Assembly: GCA_015680685.1 (NCBI GenBank)
Contig: MNCI01009650.1
Span: 952,141 to 1,016,140 of the forward strand
Length of the DNA stretch: 64,000 bases
Source of the DNA: Gnetum montanum
Taxonomy: Eukaryota; Streptophyta; Gnetopsida; Gnetales; Gnetaceae
Reading direction: 5' to 3'
Shown here: positions 43,897 to 55,919 of the stretch, piece by piece
How the letters are laid out: the number at the start of each line of letters is the position of its first letter
Position numbering within the stretch: position 1 is the first letter of the stretch
Program-made: the position numbers and the translations under genes
The notes under the pieces: model-generated
Told to the model about the DNA's origin: nothing
Seen by the model: only the letters and a program-made list of their open reading frames with translations
The model's database searches: none

Positions 43897-46800
43897 ATGG
43901 CTTCAGACAACGAAGAGGAAACACATGGAAATGTAAATATCTTACTAAAATCTTTTTATCCAGCCATGGCGTTTGTGATCTGTGAAGCTAATTTCGTCAA
44001 ATGCTTTGGGCGATTTCAGGATGCGGTGGCAGAAGGTCCTGCTGTGTTAGATGAGGCGGAAGTGCAGGAGGGTCTGCGTGCATATTTTCCTCTCTCTTTC
44101 GGGAAGCAGGAGCAGAAGCATATTCCGCTGGAGGCCATTCACTCTGCAACTAAAAGGCCTGCTGTTGTGACTAAGACCAATAGTAAGGAAAACCGCAAAC
44201 ACAGTGAAAAGGCAACGGAAGAAAATATTATTAGGCTTCCCACGTATCCTGTGAACCCTGATGATGTGGGTCAGGAAGATTACAGTTTTATTGGCCCTCC
44301 CAGGCCTCCTTCTGCAATTCATAGTGCTGGTGGTGATGATGATGATGATGAAGGAATTATAGGGCCCCCTAGGCCTTCCAATTTAGTTGGAAATAGGGAT
44401 GCTGCTGCTGGTGATGATGAAGGAATGATAGGCCCCTTTAGACCTCCCAATTTTGTTGGAAGTAGCGATGTTGTTGATGATGATGATGTGGAACAAAATC
44501 ATGTTCTTGGAGACGGAGATGATGACGATGACGATGACGATGACATTGTCTATGGAGATGAAGCCGAGGATCAGCTCAGAGTGCCTGTTAGCAATGAAAT
44601 TGTTCTTAGGGGCCATTCGAAGGTAAGGTACAGTGCCCTTTTGTTCTATCACAATATCAAACTGAATAAAATTAGGTTACATTTTAGCATTAGCTTTTAT
44701 CATGGCAACATTTGAAGAATCTTAACTTGCAGGTTGTTTCAGCCTTAGCTGTTGATCATACTGGATCGAGGATTCTTACTGGAAGTTATGATTACACAGT
44801 TAGGATGTATGACTTCCAAGGCATGACTTCACAATTGAAGTCATTTAGGCAGCTTGAGCCTTTCGAAGGCCACCAAGTGCGGAGTTTGAGCTGGAGTCCA
44901 ACATCCGATAGATTTCTCTGCGTGACTGGATCTGCCCAGGCAAAGGTAGTAACTTCACATATAATTCTAGTTGGTTTTCATTGTTTGCTTTATCATTTTT
45001 AATGGCGATTTGGTTCGAAAAAAACATTATATCTTTATATTTATGCCATCTAGGTTTTCGTTTCATGGAAGAATTTGGGTATTGTTGTTGATTTTGCAGA
45101 TTTTTGACCGTGATGGTCTCACCTTGGGGGAGTCCGTGAAAGGTGATATGTATATTCGTGACCTCAAGAATACCAAAGGTCATATTTCAGGCCTGACATT
45201 TGGAGAATGGCATCCTAAAGAAAAGCAAACTGTTCTGACATCTTCGGAAGATGGATCACTTCGCATATGGGATGTCAATGATTTCAAAAGTCAGAAGCAG
45301 GTCAAATAGATTTTAGGTTTTTTTTTGCTGATGTCCTTTTAATAATACGTGGCATTCTGTCCTTTTTATTTTCTATAAACTATGTTAATATTTGTTACTA
45401 TTTCATACGAACTCTATTTTTAAAGTTGTATTATGTACTTCTAAAGCTGAATGTGAAAAATAAATTCTGAGAAGTTCACTTACTAAGCTAAGATGTGTAT
45501 CATACATTGCACACTGAAAACTAGTTTGGAAAATAAATGATATCCCAGCAGATTAACTAGGATGAAAGGATGAAACTCTTAAGCTGTTGGGGAACTCTTC
45601 TTTGATGTAATCCACAGTGTTTTATTAAAACTCACCTGGAATTAAGAGCTGCAATAAACTTTGCCTGATAGATTTGGCTGTTGCAAGGAACCATGCATCT
45701 AATTAGCTTAATATGGTTAACAGGCTTACATTTAACTGGAAGTTGGGACTGAAGATTTTGATGTTACTTTAATGAGAATGATGAAATCAATTTTCTGATA
45801 AAACAGTCATATTTTCTGAGATGTGTTGATTTTAATATATTGAAGTTCATCCATGTTTAACTAGAGCAAATTACAGCGATAATTTTAAATTTATCTTCAA
45901 GGCAGAGAATGACCCAACATTTCCTGGATAATTCTTGTTATACAAAATAATTTGAAATTCAAAAGAACATGTTTAATTTGGGGCCAAATCCAAAATCTAT
46001 TGTCATTCTCAATGAGTTTGGATCTTTACAGTAAAATGACCACATGAATCTGTATCTCGTTGAACTTGAGCCTTGATTTTTTGACTGAACTGCATATTAT
46101 GAACTATTACTGTGTACACTTGAAGTTGGATAACTAAACATGATTGGCTTCCTCTAAAACTAAAAATCATGTGTTCAGGTCATCAAGCCGAAGCTTTCAA
46201 GGCCTGGGAGGGTACCTGTAACAACTTGTGCATGGGGTCGTGATGGAAAGTGTATTGCAGGTGGTGTTGGAGATGGATCTATACAGGTATGCCTGAATTG
46301 ATTTTTCTTCCATTAGTGAATTAGTTTTTCTAATTCCATAAAAAAATTTTAGGGTAATTTTGTATTTTTATAAATGACTGCTTGAGTCTGTTCAATTTCG
46401 TTCTCATTGTTTAGATATGGAACATAAAATCTGCATGGGGAAGCAGACCTGATGCGTATATACAAAATGGGCATGAAGATGATATCACTGGACTTAAGTT
46501 TTCTGCTGATGGAAATCTCTTCTTGTCTAGGGGGACTGATTCAACTCTTAAGGTGATAGTGATGAGGATTGATGTTGTTTGTTATATGATTGTGCTGCAA
46601 ATGTTAATGTGGGTTTCTGGCCATTTTTTCTAATTTTGCAACTTTAATGGCATGCCAATTCAGGTGTGGGATCTTCGGAAAGCTGGCAAACCTCTCCAAG
46701 TATTTTCAGAGCTTCCAAACAACTATGCTCAAACAAATGCAATTTTTAGTCCAGATGATAAACTAATATTAACTGGGACCTCTGTTGAAAGAGAGGCAGG

Positions 46801-47686
46801 ATATGGAGGACTGCTATGTATCTACGATAGACAGAAATTAGAATTGTTGATGAGGATTGGTGTATCCCAAACACTTAGTGTTGTTCAATGTTTATGGCAT
46901 CCAAGGCTAAATCAGGTAAACATTTTGGTGCTCTGCTTTGGTCTTCTGAGCATACTTTCATTACTGCCTTTTCTTCAAACATTTCCTTGCATCCATTCAG
47001 AAATAGATTCTTTGTTCTAGTTTATTAAAGCATGCTTTATATAATGTTTTATTCAACAATTACTATGCAACTTCATTTTGGCTTCATGGTTTTTCTTTCT
47101 TTGTATTTTAGATTTTTGCTACAGTGGGGGATAAGAAAGAAGGTGGAACCCATATTCTTTATGATCCAGCTTTGAGCGAAAAAGGGGCACTGGTTTGTGT
47201 TGCAAGAGCACCCAGGAAAAAGTCAGTGGATGATTTTGAAGCTAAGCCTGTTATCCATAATCCCCATGCCCTTCCATTGTTTAGAGATGAGTCTAGTAGG
47301 AAGCGTCAAAGAGAAAAGGCAAGAATGGATCCTGTTAAATCAAGAAAACCAGACTTGCCTATGACAGGCCCTGGACATGGTGGGAGGGTTGGGTCAACTA
47401 AAGGCAGTTTGTTGACACAGTATCTTCTCAAGGTATGGAAATTCCAATGGCATTAAAGTTTTTCCCTGTGTCAGCTGTATAGTAGATCTAAACACTTCCT
47501 TTTGTTCACTATTGACAGGAAGGAGGACTCTTAAAGGAAACCTGGATGGAGGAAGATCCAAGGGAGGCTATATTGAAATATGCTGATGTTGCAGCAACAG
47601 ATCCAAAGTTCATTGCACCTGCCTATGCAAAAACACAGCCAGAGACGGTCTTTGCGCAGTCTGATTCTGAAGAAGAAGACAAATGA
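43897..47686 (+). CDS. WDR70: WDR70 / gastrulation-defective-1-like WD40 protein, nine coding exons
   Basis: Coding exons: 43897-43932, 44020-44622, 44733-44945, 45100-45300, 46179-46286, 46415-46552, 46664-46915, 47112-47432, 47519-47686. All introns are GT-AG and the protein has 679 residues with no stop. The N-terminus (about 1-200) has YFPLSFGKQ, three IGP(P/F)RP repeats near residues 103, 126 and 149, and an Asp tract near 178-190. Residues about 201-500 form a WD40 propeller (GSYDYTVRMYDF, TSSEDGSLRIWDV, GVGDGSIQIWNI, GTDSTLKVWDL). The C-terminus has HNPHALPLFR, DPVKSRKPDLPMTGPGHGGR and an SDSEEEDK tail. Order and length match eukaryotic WDR70 (human about 654 residues), a nuclear factor linked in yeast and human to CUL4-DDB1 and H2B ubiquitination at DNA breaks. 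Exon 1 and its 87-base intron are my choice: reading through that intron is also open and adds 29 residues. Confidence 0.93.
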
Positions 47687-47717
47687 GCCAGAGGTGCCAT
47701 TGTTTACATTTGTTCTT

Positions 47718-47723
47718 AATAAA
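47718..47723 (+). terminator. Polyadenylation signal of the WDR70-like gene
   Basis: AATAAA occurs 32 bases after the stop codon. A second AATAAA lies at 48006-48011. Which is used cannot be told. Confidence 0.5.
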
Positions 47724-47799
47724 GTTGTCATGGATTATGGGAAACATTGGAAACATTATTTTTTCCCCTACAAAACCACGTCTTAAAACCTTGCTGCTA

Positions 47800-50700
47800 C
47801 AAATGTACCTATATTTTCATAATCATTTAGAAGCCTGACATAGTTTACCGAAGAGAAGCACCACTTAACTTGTTTCCTTAGATGAATATGAGCAAGGAAC
47901 ATGAGCATTACATGCAGCAGTGTTTCTATTAAGGCTGGTAAATTCCGAATTTATTGTTGTGTGCTGGCTGTTCACCTTAATTGGATAATGTTTCTGTTAT
48001 TTATAAATAAATTTTCGTTCATTTTGTATACATTTCATCGGATATCTTGTATATGATGTTTTTTTATTACTTCGCGTTGCTTGTCTTTGGTTAATTATAA
48101 TATAAATAATTGAGATGTTTTAATGACTCTATTATGCCTATGGTCAGAATGGAGAAGTTTTAGTTACATTAGTGTCTTTGGCAGACAAAAAACAATTTTA
48201 ATTTGTGAAAATGCTTTGTATTTCAGTTTTAGCATGATAGACAGCTTGGTTTAATTTATTCACTTTGGCTCTTAGCAAGCTTAATTCTCTGTTTAAAATT
48301 TATACATATGTGCAGGCTCTAAAGTACTATGCTTTAAGCGAACTTAAATAATTAAGATTTTGGCATGATTATATCTTCTAGGCTTTGCTGTTTTCATGTT
48401 TTCTATATGGTTGGTATTGTTGGTAGCACCAGTGCCTATTTATGCTTTAGGTTCGTTAAATCTAATATGCTTTCAGTACATTGTGTTGGGCAAACTTGTA
48501 TTGGGACTTTGATTCTTGCATTAGTGCTTAATGCTCATCTCTGCAGGTTCAATTATATTGGTTCAAGTAGAATTGGCTTTAGACTGTTGATAATGAGCTT
48601 TATTATTCAGTGTGTTTTATATCGGCAGCTGTGTATATAAGATTCTGTTTACAAGCTCTTGATGTATCTTTTAAAAAGCTTCATGATCAGATTTTGATAG
48701 TTTGGAAGCGTAAGTGCTCAGAAATGGTTTGGCTTAATTAATCAGTTTTGACTTTGGCATATTTCCATTGTAAAGTAATTTTTATGCTTACAGGGGCATG
48801 GGCCAGTCAGTTTGTTCAATGCATGATATTGATGCCTACAGGCTTTTCAGATTAATGTTTATATGCAGGCCATTTTGGAAGCGTACCATCCACCGTTCAT
48901 TACAGCACTATCATTGGTTTAAGTATAATTGGTTTCCTATCATTATGATCTTAGTATTCTTTGTTGGGCAGATTGTTTATAAGTGGTGGGCTCTGTAAAT
49001 TGTTATTCTATCATCAGTGTTTAATGCTCATTTTTGCAGAATCATGCTCAATATTCAAAATCTTATATGGGAAAATCTCTTTTATATTGTTTCTCTCTGG
49101 GCTATCCTTTTAGTTTAAATAGCATCATTCTTTGAACCTTGGTTTATTGGTTGAAGTTCCTACAGGCTCCTCTTGTGGTTGAGATTATGGTTCATCTTTA
49201 TTGTGTTAGGGACTATATATGAACTGTTCTTTTATGGCTTTAAATTTGGCGAATATAAGCTTATCATTGTGTGCCTTATACAAGCTTCTCTGTTCTATGC
49301 TTGGTTGCACAAGTGCTTTAGTTCTTGCCCTCTGTTTGGGCATACCAGACTGTTTATACAATAATCTCCCTTGTATTTTACGTCCAGTCTTATATTAGAC
49401 TTTGCTTGTATTCCTAACTGATTGTCATAACTCATTTTTTGCCGTCCTTAGAGGGTGTTGGGGATGCTCCTTGTGCTAAATAGATTATGTATCTCCATAT
49501 TCATGTATATCCAAAACAAAGGGAGAACTGAACCAACCTCGTTTATTTATATTGCTTGATCAATGCACTATGTTTGGAGCATACTCTCCTTTTTTCCTTC
49601 CAGCATTGATATCATTGGATTAAGTGGAGTTGAGCTGTTTCCCTTAATTTCAAGCACAAGATTATCAAAGTTTGTTTCTCTTTTATGGAGGATCATCCTT
49701 AATTCCTTAAGCCTGTTGTGTATACATAAGCTCTATTATATTTCTATGGACTGTTTTAGCAGATTTGTGCTCTTTTAATGCCTTTATTTTATGCTCTAGT
49801 TCCAATTGTTGCTCAGCTGTCGGGCTTTATGGCATTTGCTATATATTGCACTGTTTTATGTCGGTTAAACTCACCCTTCTCTCCAAGGCCATATTGGTGC
49901 CTTCATAGGGTCTCTGGTTGCTTTTATCTTTGCAGGATTAACTAACAAAAAGGTGAGCTCCAGAGTTATTTTCTTGTCTTTTGGAATGACAAGAAGGTAG
50001 AGACGGTTTATTTTGGCATGACAAAAAGGGGGAGAAGTGGCTGAACTGATTTCATCAATCATGCTTTATGTGTCCGTTTATGAAAAATTTTAACTGTTTT
50101 TCCATAGGAATAGGGAAAATTTAAAAATGAACACATAAGCATTGTTAGCATTTTAATTGAAGGTGAACATTCAAAATGACAGAAAAATGAAAAGCCCAAT
50201 GACTTTGGGATGCTTTGTCAAGTTTGTCATGATAAGTTTGCACGTCTTATTAAAGGTTTCATTGTTTGACAAGAGAAGAAGAGTAAACTCTTTGAAAAAA
50301 ATATATGATATGACAAGTGATTCGTGATTATAAAGGTTAAAGAGAATTCTTGTAGATCATGAGCAGGCCATAAATACGTGTAAAAGAATTAAGTCTAAGA
50401 TTAGATATCAAAGTATTTAAAGCTACATTAGCATGCTATTTTAATATACTCTAAATGTTGCATATAATATACTTTGCCGATCCTGACACTAAAGGATCCC
50501 GGGGAAGTGGGTGCATGGTTTTGAGTTCAAAGAGATTTGAATTTGGGTCTAATTAAGAATTGATTCTCATTTGAGTTTTGGTTTTCTACCATCTCCGATC
50601 TATAAGAGGAGTTGGAAGTGTGATTCTAACTTTGAACTACAGGATAATTGTAATTAGCAATACTCTCCTACAGCTATGACTATTGTAGGTATTATTTATC

Positions 50701-50876
50701 TCCTGATGAGAAGCAAAAACTTAATCTCCCAAGTTTTGCAAATGATGTGATATTTATAACAAATTTTGAGTGTTTTGTTGAGGGTTCTTGTGATAGAGGG
50801 TTTCTCTGGTGCAGGGTTTTGACCATGAAGATTTTGGTGACCAAACATGAAGGTTTTTTGTGATAGAGAGTTTCAT
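47800..50876. other. Downstream flank, no gene seen; PPT-like site at 50019
   Basis: AT-rich sequence with short open frames that I do not recognise (48365-48640 is the longest). Near 50012-50038 the plus strand reads GGCATGACAAAAAGGGGGAG, like the purine tract at the 3' end of some Copia elements, so part of 48.2-50.0 kb may be a decayed Copia internal region. No LTR pair was found. Confidence 0.35.
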
Positions 50877-51880
50877 TGATGTGTATCATATGTAAGCCTA
50901 TATGTTTTCAAACAGTGTTCTAGTATTACTTCAAGTTGCACACTGAAAACTAGTTTGGAAAATGAATGATATCCCAACTAAGATGAAAGGATGAAAGGAC
51001 TGAAGATTCTGATGTTACTTTAATGAGAATGATGAAATCAATTTTCTGATGAAACAATCGTATTTTTTGTGATGTGTTTGATTTTGCTATATTAAAGTTC
51101 ATCCATGTTTAACTCTAGTGAATTATAGGGATAATTTTAAATTTATCTTCAATGCAGATAATGACCTAATCTAATATTTGCTGAGAAATCACTCAAATTA
51201 GCACATCATTGCTGGATAGTTCTTATTATACGAAATAATTTGAAATTCAAAAGAACATGTTTTAAGTTGAGGCCAAAGCCAAAATCTTTAGTCATTCTCA
51301 ATGAGTTTGGTTCTTTAAAATTAAATAAGCACCGAGTCTGTATCTCGTTAAACTTGAGTCTTGAATTTTTGACTGAACTGCATATTATGCCTCACTTATA
51401 ATGTGTACTTTTGAAATTGCATAACTAAACATGATTGATTTCCCTTAAAATTACAAGCCGAAACTTTTAAGGCCTGGGAGGGTACTTATAATAATTTGTG
51501 GATGGGGTTGTGATGGAAAGTGTATTGCAGGTGGCTTTGGAGATGGATCTATGCAGGTATGCGTGAATTGATTTTTGTCTTCCATTAGTGAATTAGTTTT
51601 TCTAATTCCATACAAAATTTTTAGGGTGTTTTTGTATTTTTATAAATGATTGCTTGAGTATATTCAATTCTGTTCTCATTGCTTAGATATGAAACATAAA
51701 ACCTGGATGGGAAAGTAGATCTGATCTGTATATACAAAATGGGCATGAATGGGCATGAAGATGATGTCACTGGACTTAAGTTGACTTAAGTTTTCTATTG
51801 ATGGGGGAATAGATGCGACTCTTAAGGTGATAGTGATGAGGATGTGACAGTGCTAACAAAGTTGTTTGGGCCATTTTTGA
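50877..51880 (+). pseudogene. Unprocessed partial duplicate of the WDR70-like gene (intron 4 to intron 6)
   Basis: Colinear with about 45491-46620 of the intact gene, introns included, so it arose by DNA duplication. Intron 4 lacks about 170 bases between matching GATGAAAGGA stretches. The exon 5 copy starts near 51456, and its acceptor site and first two codons are deleted. The exon 6 copy starts near 51686 with ATATGA, where the Trp codon has become a stop. Two internal micro-duplications are visible: GGGCATGAATGGGCATGAAG and ACTTAAGTTGACTTAAGTTT. No other exons are present. It joins a LINE at about 51880. Confidence 0.9.
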
Positions 51881-53790
51881 TAGGCGTAGTGGTCCTTTCA
51901 GGGTATGTAGCATTCATGCTCCTCATAATTTTATGGCTAGAATTGAATTATGACATGAACTTTGAAATATTCTTTCAAAAGTTCCTTGGCTCATGGGTGG
52001 AGACTTTAATATGATTGAGTTTGCAGTTGATTGTATTAGATGTCAAAGATTTTATTATTTTTTATCAGAAAAAACTATGGGATAATTTTAGAAAATAATT
52101 TTGTTTAACATATTGTTGTAATTCATGCTATAATTTCAACCTTCTCAATCATTCACTTGGAATAATTCTCAAGAAGGTGAATCTAGAATTTAATTCCATA
52201 AAGTTTTGTTTATCTTTTGGCAACATTGCTAAACATGTTCATTCAACTTTATATTGCATGAATGCTTCTACTTTTTCTTCTAATCTAGGATACATGCTTC
52301 TTAGATGTCTTTGGAATGCAAACCTAAGCATCTAGGTATAGAAAGTTGGATTGATTGGTAGATGTGCACTACTAGTAGGGTTTGTTCCATGGCTCAACAC
52401 ATAGGATAATAATCTATTGCTAAGGGTAGATCCAATGTACATAATATTAATCAATACTTAGTACAATTATCCCATGAGCTTGCTCAAAATCCCTTTAATA
52501 TTAATTTGCAATCTAATCTCTTTCATTAAAAGTTGTCTTTCATGGCTAAAAATCAAAAATCAAAATTATAAAATATTTTAAAAAATAGTTTAAATGAAAT
52601 AATCATTTACCTTCCATTGCAAAAATTCATGATGGAGATGCTTTCCTCCATGGGCTAAAGGATATTATTACAAAATATATTGCTCCATTCTCAGAGAACA
52701 TTTTCCTCAAGACACTTTGATGAGAATGCCTTGTAGGTAGTTGTTTCTCATTTTTATTGCATGGTCAAACTTGAGCATAATTAGTTACTTGATGTAGATA
52801 TTTCTCTAGATGAATTAAAGGATGCTTGTTTTAGCATGATTAATGGTAAGGCTTCTGGTTTTGATAGTTATCATGTTGAATTTTTTAAATGTCATTGGGG
52901 TCTAATGCTATTCACCTTTATTCAATTATTATAAAATGCCTCTCCAAGGGTAGTCTTGGTAGTTATTTGAATAAAGGAGTTATTGAGTTATTCTAAAAGT
53001 CAGAGACTTATATTAACAATTGATGATTTTTTAGTCTATTCAAGGTTGTTTATAAATTTTAGCTAAATGTCTTGTTAAGCACCAAGAAGCTATTCTTCCA
53101 TATATTGTTTGCCTAAAAATTGGATTTGTTAAAAATAGATATATTCTTGATAATGTTGTTGTTACTTGGGAAGGTATGTAATGGGTAGACAATAACAATC
53201 AAAATATTACTTTTATTAAACTTGACTATGCCAAAGCCTATGATTAGAGTGAATAGGGATTTAACTTTGCTTGCTTTCATAAACTTGATTTCACTTGCAA
53301 ATTTATAAATATGATTCATGGTTTGTTTTTTTTTTTTTGATGCTAATGCTTATGTTGCCATAACAATAGATATAAGTGAGTCATTTTTTATTAGTAGATT
53401 TGTCAAGCAAGGTTGTCCTCTAGCTTTTTATTTGTTTATACTTGCTACTAATTTTCTTTGTCATGTCCTTCATTATGATAAAAAAAATAATTTGATTAAT
53501 GGCATTATTATTTATAGGTATAAAAAAAACTCCTAAATATGCATTTTGTCAAGGACTCCTTTTTTATGGTGAGGAATAAAGGATCTTCTTTGATATATTT
53601 ATTCAAGTATATTGATGAATATTGTAAGTTATTTGGATCAAAAGAAATTGAAAAGACTATTTTTAAACCAAGATAATGTTACGCAATAAGGAATGGAGAA
53701 TTATTTCAAAAATAATATAATCAAAGTGTTAAGGCATTCATTCCCTTTTTATTTGGGGGTACTTTGTCAAGTCTTTGGGATTTTACTTTG
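51881..53790 (+). mobile_element. L1-type LINE relic (endonuclease and reverse transcriptase)
   Basis: An APE-type endonuclease fragment is visible at about 51920-52050 with VPWLMGGDFNMIEF. The RT domain spans about 52830-53480 and includes MINGKASGFDSYHVEFFK, GFVKNRYILDNVVVTWEG, FIKLDYAKAYD and KQGCPLAFYLFILATNFLCH. A possible YLGV-type segment follows near 53740. The catalytic loop is not clear, and stops and frameshifts are common. Truncated at both ends: the 5' side abuts the WDR70 duplicate and the 3' side meets an RTE element. Confidence 0.8.
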
Positions 53791-53791
53791 T

Positions 53792-55245
53792 AGAAAGTTG
53801 TCATCATCATTATCATCATCCTAGCCTTGTTCTAATAAAATGGGGTCAACTACATGAGTTCTTTTTTACCATTTGCCTCAATGAAGAGCTAGATCTCTGT
53901 TTATTTGTAGTTTCTTCAAATTATCTTCAATCATTTTTTCCCATGTATTCTTTGGTCTTACTTTTGATGGCTTTCCTAGAATAGTGATGTAGTAAACTTT
54001 ATTTATAGGCTCATTGTCTGATCTTCTTTGCACATGTCTAAACCATCTAAGCTATCATTCTTGTAGCTTATCTAAAATAGAGGCTATTCCAAGTCTTCAT
54101 ATGATATTTGTATTATGTAGTTTATCTCTTTTAGTAACAATCAACATCCATCAAAGCATTTATATTTCTAATCACACTAATTTATTATTCATTTCTCTTT
54201 TGTACTATTCAACATTTAACATTATATAAAATAGCAGGCTTGATTGCTATTTTGTAAAATTTTCCTTTCAATTTTATTGATATTCTTTTATCACATAGAA
54301 CACCATTAGCCTATCTTCATTTTGATCATCTTGCCTCAATTCTATTTTATATATATTTATCAATTTCACCATTTGATTGGAGGATTGATTCTAGATAGTG
54401 GAATTGTTTGTAGTAAGGGACATTTTTTTGCCTTGAATTGTTACTTATATTTCACCACTATTTATGTTATTAAAATTTTATTCTATATATTTTGTTTTAA
54501 TTTTGTTAATTTTTAAGCCATTTGATTCCAGAGCATCTCTCCACTTCTCTATTTTAGAAGCAATATTTTCTCAAGTTGTATCCACCCACATAATATTATC
54601 TACAAATAGCATACACCAAGAGATTTTATCTTGTATTTCTTTTGTTAATTCATCCATAATAATGATAAATAAATATGGGCTAAATAAACACCCTTGATGT
54701 AGATTTACTATGACTAGAAAATTAGATGTTATTCCACAAGCTATTCTAATTTTAGTGGTAGCTTCTTCATACATGTCTTGCATCACTTTAATATATTTAT
54801 TAGAGATGTTCCACCAAATACCATCTCTAGGCACTTTGTCATATGTTTTTTTCTAGTTAATTCAAATGTGGATTTTTTCTATATTTTCTAAATTTCTCCA
54901 TCAATTACTATATTAAGAAAATAACTTCTATATTAGATCTCTTTAGCATAAATCCAAAAATTAATTTTATGACACTATTAATTCAAGTTTATGTTGTTGC
55001 TCTATGACTCTCTTCCAAAGCTTCATAGTGTAGTTGATTAGCTTGATTTCTTTATAGTTTGCACAATTTTGTATGTCTTTTTAAGTTTTGTAAATAGGAA
55101 CGATAAAGTTTTTTCTCTAATTGCTCGACATTTCTCCATCCTTTAAAATTTTGTTAAATAGTTGTGTCAGCCAAGAAACTTTGGTATCTCCCAATGTTTT
55201 TCAAGCTTCTATAGGAATAGTATTTGGTCCTACAAAAATAACTAT
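53792..55245 (-). mobile_element. RTE-type LINE relic
   Basis: The minus frames show an RTE reverse transcriptase: a YDKVPRDGIWW, KYIKVMQDMYEEATTKIRIA block, LHQGCLFSPYLFIIIMDELT and CMLFVDNIMWVD (the catalytic DD is DN here) at 54834-54571. Further 3' are HYLESILQSNGEIDKYI, NGVLCDKRISIKLKGKFYKI and AIKPAILYNVKC. The 3' end at about 53840-53792 reads GTTGACCCCATTTTATTAGA then a GATGATGAT tail. Such short-repeat tails are typical of RTE elements. 5' truncated near 55245. Confidence 0.85.
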
Positions 55246-55274
55246 CAAGCTAGTCTGAAAGTGATATTGTATGA

Positions 55275-55874
55275 GGTTTTGTATGACAAATCGTAAAGAA
55301 CTCCTTTGTGTTAGAAGGTAATCAAGGATAGATAGTGGACTATTTCAGTCATAGTTTTTTGCACATGATAGATCAAATCAAAGAGATTTATGTGTTGCTC
55401 AAGACTGGTAAACTAGCTATGTGAATTATAGGAGGAGATCTCTTGAATTCATAGTTGGTGATAGGGATTTCATTCATGTCTCTTTGTTGAAGGACTTGAT
55501 GCTCTTCGATTGGAAAGGTAAGTTTGCACCTTGTTACATTTAGTCATTCAATGTTATTTAGTGCATAGGAGAGGTGGTGTATGATTTAAGTTTTCTTTCA
55601 CAACTTTTGTGCATGCACGATGTTTTTTATATATTCATATTCTGAAAGTATGTTTCCAATGATAGTCATGTTGTCAATTAGACTAAAGTACAACTTCAAG
55701 CTGATGCTTCATACATGGAGTATCTTGTTAGGATCATGGATTGGATGGAGTGACAGTTACTTAACGAGGCAGTTCCCATGATGAAAATCTCATGGAGTTG
55801 TCATGGTTCTCAAGAATCAACCTAGGAGCTTGAGTGTAATATGTGGGCATCCCATCTTGAGATCTTATAGAAGG
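55275..55874 (+). pseudogene. Chromovirus-like gypsy integrase C-terminus and chromodomain region
   Basis: Plus frames read RRRSLEFIVGDRDFIHVSLL, then FDWKGKFAP, a degenerate LCMHDVFYIFIF-KYVSNDSH segment, and SYMEYLVRIMDWME followed by MKISWSCHGSQESTWELE. The last part is the chromodomain-like end seen in Tekay/Del-type chromoviruses (VKV-W-H---ATWE-E). The upstream pol is missing because the RTE element lies there. Confidence 0.7.
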
Positions 55875-55919
55875 AAGATTTTGGATGCTTAGACTGGGAC
55901 ATCTATCTTGTACTTTGTG

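Noticed and set aside
48365-49778. Series of hydrophobic plus ORFs after the WDR70-like gene
   Set aside because: Short, Phe/Leu/Ile-rich, typical of T-rich DNA; no shared frame or splice model links them.
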